NCBI GenBank assembly: GCA_964200075.2
Contig: CAXNAA020000218.1
Coordinates: forward strand, 1 to 24,172
Reading direction: 5' to 3'
DNA length: 24,172 nucleotides
DNA from: Sphacelaria rigidula
Lineage: Eukaryota > Phaeophyceae > Sphacelariales
Every line of letters begins with the position of its first letter. Position 1 is the first letter of the stretch. Below, piece by piece: positions 1-10,300 of this stretch. The position numbers were made by a program, and so were the translations under genes. The notes under the pieces were generated by a model. That model saw only the letters and a program-made list of their open reading frames with translations. It made no database searches and had not been told where the DNA came from.

Positions 1-353
1 GCCAGGTCGGAAGCCGCATTGCGCTTCTGGGAGGATTCCCTTCCACTCGCAGTAGGCACTGAGGCGAGTCGCAACTATCTTGAGCACCACCTTGCCCGCG
101 TGGGACCCGAGAGAAATACCGCGGTAGGTAGTTGCTGCATTCGTACGGGTCATGTTTCTTGAAGATCACCTTGATGATAGTGTCTTTCCACTCTTGGGGT
201 ACAACTTCCTGACGCCACACGGTGAGTACGATGTCGTGGAAGTACTTCAGGATGGCAGAGTCCTCGGTGCGACCGAGCTTTAACAGTTCGCCACGGATGT
301 CGTCCGTCCCAACGACCTCACCGTTCGCCAGTTTACCCACCGCTTGCTTCACG
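1..353 (-). pseudogene. LINE-type reverse transcriptase fragment, frameshifted
   Basis: Read on the minus strand, this encodes the start of a non-LTR retrotransposon reverse transcriptase. The upstream part (353 down to about 128) carries GEVVGTDDIRGELLKLG and [19 protein letters not shown]. The downstream part (123 down to 1) carries [18 protein letters not shown] and [13 protein letters not shown], the usual order 'P.eW....i..ifKK......NYRGIsl......K........r......e.QcGFRpG' of LINE polymerases. Between Asn-Tyr and Arg-Gly-Ile four bases (ctac, plus-strand ggta repeated at about 121-128) are duplicated, which shifts the frame, so this copy is dead. It continues past the left edge, so the catalytic palm is not visible. 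It differs from the LINE family found at 20.6 and 22.4-23.7 kb. The upstream end abuts an A/T run at 354-360, beyond which similarity stops. Confidence 0.85.
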
Positions 354-392
354 AAAAAAAATGTACTGCAGTAGTACGTAACGACGGACGGG

Positions 393-478
393 AAAAAAGA
401 GAATCTGTCGGGATTCGAACTCATGACCTCCATAATTGGAGTCTCTCGCATCACTTGAATTAAATAGGGGCGCGGCTG
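393..478 (-). repeat. tRNA-like SINE remnant (B box plus T run)
   Basis: On the minus strand GAGTTCGAATCCCGAC (about 423-408) is a good pol III B box / T-loop sequence. It is followed about 10 bases later by a six-T run at 398-393, which would end pol III transcription. An anticodon-arm-like stretch lies upstream, but no clear A box or acceptor stem pairing is visible, so it is better read as a SINE or tRNA-derived relic than a working tRNA. It sits directly beside the LINE fragment. Confidence 0.4.
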
Positions 479-1181
479 TGTCACACAAAACGTTGCACGC
501 AAGGCCCGATTCAACGACTCTTCAGCTGAAATTTCACGAAGACCTTCTGCACCCAAGGAAATGATATATTGCGGGATCAGGAGTATATTCTCGTATTTTT
601 CCTGGACTCATGACGTTATCTTGTTTTTGCTGAAATTTCAAATCCCCACAACTTTTCCCCCCCCCTTTTTTTCTTTGCTGCTCTCGAGATGTTTTGCATG
701 TCGATCATAATAAGCTGCTGTCAAAATTTTCAGCGTCCAACTCCTAATTTTACGCTGTGCGTCGCCTGAGCGAGAAAACTACCCACTGTTGGCTAGCCCA
801 GCTCGTACAGAAAGCATAGGTCTCGTGGGGGGGTATTTCGGAACTGAAACGATCGATTCACTGACTGACCGCTTTCCACTCTCAGTTGTATTCTTTACTC
901 TCAATCTCACGAAAAATATTGTTTCTGTCTCCAGTATCCACTGGGCTGTGACTGAGCTGTGCCCTCGTAAGCGCCATTTTGACGAGAGACGAACTGCGGG
1001 TATGGTGCGCTCTCCGCAGTCCTTCCAACACGTCATAATCTTCCCGGACGCGTGCTCGGGGTAATAGCGATGGGAACCAGGTATTCTTAGTAAAAAGCTT
1101 CCGCCAAGCTCTTTGGAAAAACAAATCGCGGTTGAGTTGGAGAGGCCATCCGAAGCTAGTACACTGTATACTCGACATTAT
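479..1181. other. Intergenic stretch, 3' flank of the SET gene
   Basis: No coding segment, RNA gene or repeat with recognisable family could be supported here. It contains a C run followed by a T run near 657-672 and several A/T-rich patches. Open frames at 779-1178 on both strands overlap one another, lack family motifs and look like chance. The 3' untranslated region and polyadenylation site of the minus-strand SET gene should lie just left of 1182, but no unambiguous signal was identified. Confidence 0.4.
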
Positions 1182-1304
1182 TCAAGTCTTTCGTTTCTTC
1201 GAGGTGTGCCTGGTGGTGCTTGCTACGGAGTCGTCTCCATCGCCATCGCTGTCTTCGTCTTGACTGCCTTGGCTATCGTCCTCATCCTCGCCGTCGTGCA
1301 ATAT
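1182..1304 (-). CDS. Acidic terminal exon, probably SET gene exon 10
   Basis: A strong acceptor (CTGTGCATTCCAG) opens ILHDGEDEDDSQGSQ, an Asp/Glu/Ser-rich stretch, and SKKRKT followed by TGA: 40 codons in phase 0. It matches the phase of the exon 9 donor at 3564 and extends its last helix into an acidic tail with a basic nuclear-localisation-like end. No other minus-strand gene is seen between 3564 and 1304. The link across the 2.26-kb intron is inference. Confidence 0.55.
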   Translation of the reverse strand: MLHDGEDEDDSQGSQDEDSDGDGDDSVASTTRHTSKKRKT

Positions 1305-4300
1305 CTGGAATGCACAGGACACAAAAACACACACAGAATACAGAAAAAATTCAAGTGAGACATTACGAAAGCTCAAGTCTTCGGACCTCGCGTACATTAA
1401 CTTCGCCTGAACAAAGAAGAATATGTTGTACTACAAATACATTACTTTTACATCTGAAATAGGTGATTTTCGTAGTTTTATCGTAGCCGGGGGTATTCGG
1501 AAGTGTTTTCGCGTGCCACTGCTGATCCCGATGAACGTTTGATCCCAATGTTTGGGAATCGGGAGATACTTGGCATCCCCTCCACATTCCGATATATGAT
1601 CATATCTACGCTCATCACTGAACGACTTACGAGCTGACAGGTTTTCGGGGGTCCTGAGACTACCCAGGCCCAGGTTCTGACCCTTGAGTATTTTTTCTCG
1701 ATTGAAGCAATCCCAGTCGTTTTCGTGAACAAATTATAAAAAATATTTTTCTCCAATTATAACCTATTCATCTCTAGATCCGAAAAACTGTGTTTTTTTA
1801 CCAGTGACAGTCGATAACACCACCCTGATGAACAAGATACTTACTCCATATAACGTCGACAACACCAACTGAGGATTGTGTTCTGAGCACGACCCGTTTC
1901 TCTTCCGAATATCTATCGACGCTAGGACTTTCAAGCGCCAAGGACGGACACTACACGAGATAATTCAGAAAAGTACCCAAAACGAAAATTGCCCAACCGA
2001 GCTCTGCATAGCACAGGCGGAGGTGAACCAATTCCGATCACTCTCATGAATAATTTCACGAACCCTCATTTTTTTATTCTTACCTATTCATTGCGCTTAA
2101 GCCGAAAAGAAATGTGTTTTGGACCAAAAACGGTCAACAACACCCCCTATCAATTCAGCTCGAAAGTCGTTCAATCTTGAGCGCAGATACGATTTTTGTT
2201 TCGGAATGTGGAGCGGATGCCTAGTATCTCCCGACTACCAAACGAAGGGATCAACCGCTCGCTGGGATGAGCGGTGGCACGCGAAAAAAAAAAATCGAAA
2301 ATCGCCGACTCCGAAAAAATTACAAAAAACTCCAAGGGCAGGTCGAGTAGAGTATACTCAATTGCGGGGTATTTTGAAAGACATACTTGAAGTACACAAA
2401 TTGGGGGTAGGGTTTTAGGGATCGCTTTCCAGTTATTCTTCAAGTAGGACTCTTAACACCCTACCCTAATTTGAGTACCTCAAGTGCGTCTTTCAAAACA
2501 CCCCGCAACTGAGTATACTCTACTCGGCCTGCCCTTGAAAAACTCCTATTTCAAATGAAAACTACTATATACGGTCTAGCTTGAGGAGGTGTGAACGTGT
2601 GGCACATTGTTTGGAGTACGCCAGCTTGATCCTTCACACGCCGGGCCTCCAAACGACCACACAGCGCTTCAGGGTTTGCAAGGCGTGGTACGTGAACATA
2701 AATAAATGATGACGGGTAGAGACCTTTGCCCCTGGAACGAAAACTCCGTAACACGTTGATATCCCTCTGTCTGTGTACAGGGGAATGAAGGGCGGCACCG
2801 GTTGCTAATGGGGACGGCTTCCCGCCTACTGACTTCGATTTATAACTGGATCGAACTCGGAATGCCGGGCAAAAAATCCTACCCGAAGGATGAGTGGAAA
2901 GATACATCAACGTATACTGTACGGTGATACAAACAGTAGTCTATTTTCAGATACTGCGGAGGGTTTGAAGGACACTGGCGCCCTCGAAGCTGTCAGTGAA
3001 ACTGGCTATCCATACCAGGAGGCTTGGAAACACTTGGCCCTGCGAAAATATTGGTTAAGCGCCCGTTCTAAGGGAGCGTCTGCCACCAAGACGTTTTCTG
3101 GGCTCCAAGGAAATCGTGGAAGACACTCGCTGCACCTCGATGAATATCAAGTGCTTGGCATAAACAAGCGTGATGTGAGCTTCCCTAAGACAACTCCCGT
3201 GCAGATCAAGGACAAGGAGCGAAGCCAAGGTGTGGTTGCGCATGACAGTACAGTGCCGACGACAGCCTGCCTGCGCTACCTTGCCTTCCCATCGCCTACG
3301 TAGAGTAACTTGAGCCCGCCCTCTCTTGGCGAGATGACGTCGAACAAAGGATGCTGTACCGTAAACAAGTCGCGACAGAAAGTTTGTAGGTTGGCTAGGC
3401 GGCACGTATTACGACCCCCGAAGTCAATTCTTATACTGAGAGGTACCTGGAAGTATACTTCGACTCAAACATACGTGAAGTCAATGCGTCGGCCACTTGC
3501 ATTCGATCGTAGCCAGTCATGGGCTTCCTCGTGTCTATAGCATACTTCGACTTGAAGGCTCACCTCGCTCATGAGCTGCATTCGCAAGTCATTCAAAACC
3601 GTCTTCTCCTCGTTCACAAGCATCCCTGCGAGGCTTTCCGCATCAACCCCGACACCCTGCCCTTCCCCGACAGGATTGTTACCACCATTAATAGGCTCAC
3701 TTCCCCCTCCCCCCACCCCCCTGATACAGCGGTACTCTCGTGCCTTGGCCTGTGCGATCGCTGCAATTGCCGCATATGCCACCTCCTCATCGCTGCTCAT
3801 GGTCAGAATCTGACGCGGACGAAACGCGGACGAGACACAGAGGAAGGGATATAGCTGGGCTGAAGGCTCACAGAAAACGGCCACTTCATTAGCCCTCCCT
3901 TGCAAAGTGCGTGTAGTAGATGTTGGTGGTGATGGTGATGATGATGATGATCAGCCAGCAGCACCCACAAGTCTAATCCAACTTTGGAAGTTCGATTCAT
4001 ATATGAGCACACCGCATCTGCTAAGTGCTTCTCGCAGACAGTTTGTTCGCATTTCATGTTCGAGCTACATGTTGCCCTCCTTTTGTCATGTCCAGAAATA
4101 TGTCAGGAAAATAAAAGGCGTACTTCTTATGGACGCGGCGTCTATCTTGTGACCACCCACCGCAGGATTCACGCCCAAAACGCAACAGGTCCTAGTACAC
4201 GCACACGCGCGCGCGCACACACACACCAACGGCAACATGAACGTTCGGACTGCAAGGGCATACAGTCCATTTCTAAGTCCACGCTACTTTAGAGCTATTG

Positions 4301-7300
4301 CTTATCGTTGTACCTTGACTGTTGCAACCCGAAGGTTTTACAGCAACGATTTTCTAAGCGCTGTACGGACTGAGACTCCCCCAACGAGAAGCAGCGAAAA
4401 AATAAAAGCTTGACAGGCAACAGGTGCTGATGCTTTAGAAGCGGCCCTGGCGGGTTTATTATTTCAAAACAAAATCTACGGCGAGGCGTTCACCTTACTA
4501 CACTGCTCTAACCTGCACTCTGTCTATCAGACTTTCCGGCAGCAGGTCATACTTGGAGATCACAAACGCTTCTTGGGTCTCTTCGACATCATCATTGCTG
4601 TCGACCATGGCTAATCGCCGCTCCCACGTTGCTTTCGCCTCCGCCTTCTTCATTTTGCTGCCCTCCAATTTCACGAACGTGTTATGACACACGCTCACAA
4701 CGAGCTTGGTCGGGATGACCACGTTGTCGAACGGGTTCCTGCAGCGAGGCACGCCCAGGACAGCGAGTAAATATCAGACGTACGAAACAGCTAGGTCAAA
4801 ACATCTTAACCAGCAGCATTTAGAGCGGAACTTGCAAGTGTACTGCAAAGTTTCGTTTGAATTATTGATCGATCGAACGAAATTTCGAAGAAAATAGACG
4901 CACGTACGGCCACGTGCGTCCTCCACGAGCTCGGGTTCTAACCATGCAGCGCGCTGCGAGTATCCTCGTTTGAATGGCGTACTAGCGATGATGGTTAGCC
5001 CCCATGTCGGAAAACTTTCAACACGAGCAAAAGCAAGTCATGCGGGAGTGTGTATCCCGTAGCCGGTGGTTAACGCCGGGATGGCTCTGTACAAAAGGAT
5101 CGTAACCCACCAGGGCTTACGGGGGACAAACCCCGCTCTTTCATGTGAAGAACGTTTGGCTGCTTGAGCAGAACACAGAATCGACTTCCAAGTGTTGTGT
5201 TACGGACCAGCCCTTGAATGTTTCCCGCGCATTGATTTTACCTGTTTTGAAGCTTGTACTGATGGAATCACGGGATAAAACTTATTATAGCCTGATCCCT
5301 CCAACGATCATCGTCCAAGTAAATGGGGACGCAATCGCCCTAATCCCCCGCGATGCACGTTGTAATGCAAAAAGCACCTCCCGAGATGGCGCTTGGGTGT
5401 ATTGACAGCTACCGCGACACTTTGGCCGTCATCTGTTCTTGAACCGCCAACGATGGTCTGAAGCTGACGGGCTGCCAACAGTCAGTGTAACTCCGACCCC
5501 CCGAAAGCATCGTGCCCACGGAATCCCCATCCTAACACCATCGCAAAGGCAACAACAGAGACGATCGCGTACAAGACTCCTACTTCACACTTACCCACGG
5601 GAATGCTACGATAAATACTGCCCTATCTTTTGCAGCATCTTCACTACAAGGGTGTGTCGTGTTAAGATCAAGAGTGACTTGAGTAACCAGACCACTGAGA
5701 TAATGCACTGTGACCAAGAACAATCGCTGTAGATCCTACACGAGAGCGAGCTGCTTGTCGCTCAAAGTTCGTGTATCAAGCAGCCGAACGTAAACTACTC
5801 TGCTCCAGCGTAGCCCCTCACCCTGGTAAGACGAAGCCGTAAGAGTTGAGCAGCTGTGCATTGGAGAGGTTTCCGAAACTGCTGAAGATTTCGTCGCCTG
5901 CCTTGACCGGGTGAACCTGTTCATGCCACCAGGACAGGGAGACATCGTTTCGTTGCACTCGAAATATCTACAAAGCTGCGTGGAACATGAGTCTCCCAGA
6001 ACACAATAATTGCATTCGTTGAACTCGTGGATTCTTGCAAGCGAGCCTACGATACTGTTACGTGCGTGCTCAGGTCAATCAAGGCCGAGACAGCGCGCAT
6101 TGGGTTTTATGCATTGATGCTCATGGGCACGATTTGCTGAGCCGAGTTTGTTCATCAGCGCACGTATAAGCGGCAAGTCTGCTCGTTCTGGTGTACCCCT
6201 ATATTTGGACGCACAGAAGACGTCGCATAGATCATGCACACCACATTTTTCAACCAAGTACTCACGAGCATAATCCCATCAGTTACGAACGGCACATTTT
6301 GTATAGAACAACATTTCGACAGACGCTGCGACAGCCAGCCGCCGCGGTGTACGTGTGGGGAACCCACGTTGCCCTCGTGGCTGCTCTGGCTGACTATCGC
6401 TGCTGCTTCTCCTTGCTGCAACACCACCTTCGTCGGCGTGTCTGATGCGTTGATTTCGAAAAGAGCGGCGAAGGCAACACGAAAAATGGATCGACTCCCT
6501 TTCTGACCATCGCCCTACCACAGTCAGCAAAAACGAAGGGCACCTACGAAATCTGTAAAATCTACGGAATCCACGAAATAGATAAGAGTCAACAAAAAAT
6601 ATTCATACTGTCGTCGGTAACCGACCGTTTTCATGACGAAGTGGTCCTCTCCATCCGTTGACATCTGCACCGACTGCTTATCCGGGTCATGATTGAACAT
6701 GTCTGCTCCAGGGATCATATGAGGATCGCCCATGACTGTGAAGCCCCTGGAGCGCACCTGAGTGTCATCGAACAAGTCGTCGATTGTTTCAGGCGCAGGA
6801 GCTGTCAGCGATCACGGAATACTATCGGGCGATGGTCATTCCTTCAAAGATCAACGTGCCTTGTCCCGGGGGGAAACGACAATCATGGAAATGCAATAGG
6901 TGCGAATGCGGTTTGTTCAATTTCGGTACAGTTTCAGGGCGAGTGTGGCCCGTCGCTGACGACTGGAGAAAGACAGCGAACCAAGGATGTCGATTACCCC
7001 AGATTAGACTAATAACTTACCGTAATTTCCTGAAATGAGCAGCTTTAATAACTTACCTCTAAGTACCGCAAAAACGGGGATGATTTGTGGTGTATCCCCG
7101 GGTTTCCACGGTTCTAACTAAAACCAGTATATTAACGCCAGAGAGGAGGTTTGGACGCACTTTGCGCGTTTGTAATGCACTTCTCATGTATGTATAGCAG
7201 GACACATGTACTCCGGTGTAGTGCTCTGTATGTATTATGTATATCTACATGTATGGATGCATGTGTTGATACTTGTATTACGTATGTTGCATGTTTATAT

Positions 7301-10300
7301 GTTTATTGTAGACTATTTCGCATCACTTGTTTCGCATACATTGCGTATGTACTTGTACGCAAGGTACGAAGTACAAGTACTTCGAGTACATTTTATTACG
7401 TCTCTTCGTCGTACCAATGATCTTTTTCGTAGTACCACACTTCCGCACCATCATTCCACCCCATCCTATCACTGCTATCATATTGTCGCCTTGTCGCCGC
7501 CGGTCTTTTTTCAATTTGTGAATGCAAGTAAGTCCGATGAAGCGTGCTGTCAGCCCGGTAAACCTAGCAGTCGCTGCACGCCCCTCGACACCTTCGGGCT
7601 CAAGACTTATTGGGCAAGATGAAAACCCCAGACTCCTTCGGGAGGAATAATCCCCAACGCTGTTCGTGCTCATGCCCGTCCGCTGTTCGTGTAGAGCTGT
7701 AGGGGTGTAGATTTGCTGCTGTCTGGTACTGCTGCTTTTACGAGTAGAGGCTACGTGGAATGCAAAAGGGAGGCCCGTGGATGCGACCGAAATTTGGGGC
7801 CCGTAGTACCACCAAAATATGTATTACCTACCCCCCCATAGGTGTTACCGGTAATTGCGGGTGCACAGGCAATCGACATCCTTGCTGCGAACGTTAAAAG
7901 TATTCATATTCAGGTACTGTATGCATGATACTTATACCCAGAGGGGGGTACCGCCGAGCCAGCTCGTGCGGACAGCGAGTGACAGACGGGTCAGAATGCC
8001 ACGAAGATGATCGAAGCTCTTGAAAGTCAAACGCCCCTCGAAGGTATACTATCGGAGTTCATCAGGATGCCGCGGTTATTGTGACGGTCTCGTCAAACTA
8101 TTGGGATGGTGCCTCCCACGTCAAAAACATCGTCGCTCCTATGACGGTACGGTAGCAGTCAGAGCGAGTAAGACATTTCAAAGCGAGCCGGTGGCAGTGT
8201 ACAACGCTACGTTCGACACTGGGAGCAAAATCAGACAGGCAGACATACAGCGTGCTTTCTGGCAACTGCGCCGTCAACATTTCCATAGGCGTGTTCAGCC
8301 TAAGAAAGAGGACACAGCAATGCGTATCCCTTGTTTCCCATGAACATAAAAGTAAATAAAATCCGCATGATTGATCTGCACCTCCGTAGTAGGCGACTCA
8401 CTACTCGTTACTTGCAGATTGACTAGGCAGCGGCAACCTACCCTTGAAAAAAGGCAAAGCACAGCAACGAACGCAAACAGGTAGGTAGGACTCAGGACTC
8501 ACCCAATTGACCCCCTTCGCAAACTGAGCCTTGGTGCACACACTCGGCTCCCACAGAGTCGGATGCAACTTCACGATTCGCTCAAATTTCTGAAACTGAC
8601 TGTCCAGGCTTCCTCTTCGTACTAGCGGCTCTGCCGACGTGCCCTGTGTTCCGCGTGCCGCGCCGTCGAATTTTCATGATGACGCGTCGGAGGTAAAAAT
8701 GAATGTCGGCAGGTGAGAAAACACTTGGGACGCCATCCTCCGAACAGCAGGACTGAGCGTAGAAATATGCTCTCGTACTTCGTCGTAAGCATTCCAGTGC
8801 TTTTATATCAGAAGTACGAAATTTCACTCGACAAGTGAGGACTGTCTCAACAGCACCAACGAAACACGTCTGTGCAAAACACACTGTAGTTTGCACAAGC
8901 AAGACGGCATAACGCATTTCACGACGAGCCATGAGTGTACACAGCACGCAAAACAACACGAATGATGAGCTGCTTGGCAACACCGGAACTCAACCCCTTC
9001 TCTACTTAACGGCGAGGCTCTAATGCTCAACAAGACTACCCGTGGCCCTGTAAAAGTCGCGGCGATCATAAAAGTGATCAAGAAAAAATCAATGCGATGA
9101 AGGAGAACATCCAACTACGACGGACGCCGGCATGAAACCCAATAAAACCGCACGCCCCGTAAGACTGGGCAAGCAATAATTGCAGGTCAACAGGCAATCC
9201 TGATGAATATTTAATGGCACGATGAAGACGACGGAACACTGTCTATCTGTTGTTCTTGTAACGCGGAGCAGTGGCAACAGCAAATCCTCGCCGTGTCCAG
9301 TTCTTCGTTTCATGGAGTGCGATGAGAGGGCCGACCAATGCTAAACGTACGTCCGCCGGAAAACAACTCTCGCGAAAGCACACGGCATGCTCATGCACCT
9401 CTAATAAGTCCAGCTCTGCCTCGTTCCATTCCATAGGTAGCCGGTGGTCTCGCGGCAGCACGCTGAGGTAGGCGTGAAAGGGCGACGCCTCCCCCAATCC
9501 TTTTTCGTGAAGGAGGCTGAGTACCGTGAAGCACGCTCGTGTTAACCGGGGTGCGACTGTCAAGGTGTTGCTGCCTCGTATGGCGGGAACGCAAGGGTTA
9601 GGCAGGGCGGGGGCGGGGGCGGGGGCGGGGGGTGATTGCCATAGTTGAGAAGACATCGACACAACACTCGAGAGATGAGGGAGTGAGCATTAGGTTGGCA
9701 CGACAGACAGGGCGCGACACGCGTGGTCAGCAGGGATATACTGCAGTTCAGTTCAGTTATCTTAGTTGAGGCTGTCGTTTCATGAATCGAAAATGATTCG
9801 TACAAATCTATGCGAGGGTTGTGAGGAGGCCGCTAGACATCAGTTGTTTCATCAGTCATCCATGCTCATGTGGAGGGGAAAACGATGGAACCAGTGTGGG
9901 TAAGACGAGGTGGAGTCCGAGGCTTCCTGAGATGACTCATGAGCTATACAAATGGTCAAGTGCTACTATAATAATCACCTGGAAGAAATAGTACTTCCTG
10001 GGAAATACGAAATGAAAACCCTCCCCAAGGAACAAAAAACAGAACACTTTCACGATTATTTATTTTTTTGCTTGCATACCCGAACTTGTCCGTGGCTGGC
10101 GTGGCGTCCTCAGCGGAGGCCATCGCTTTTTTCCAGTCGTCTTTGGATACATCTGTTGTCTCCGGTCCGATGCAACATCTTCGGGCCACGCGAACGAGCG
10201 CAACGTCTGCTTGGATATCCTTCGTAGCCACTACGCCTCGATAGCCCTGTATGAGATGACCAAAACATCCTGATAATTTCTGCACTGCTGCTATTAATTC

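Noticed and set aside
2890-3405. Overlapping open frames of 137 (+) and 116 (-) codons
   Set aside because: They overlap on opposite strands inside the last SET intron and show no domain, motif or splice support.
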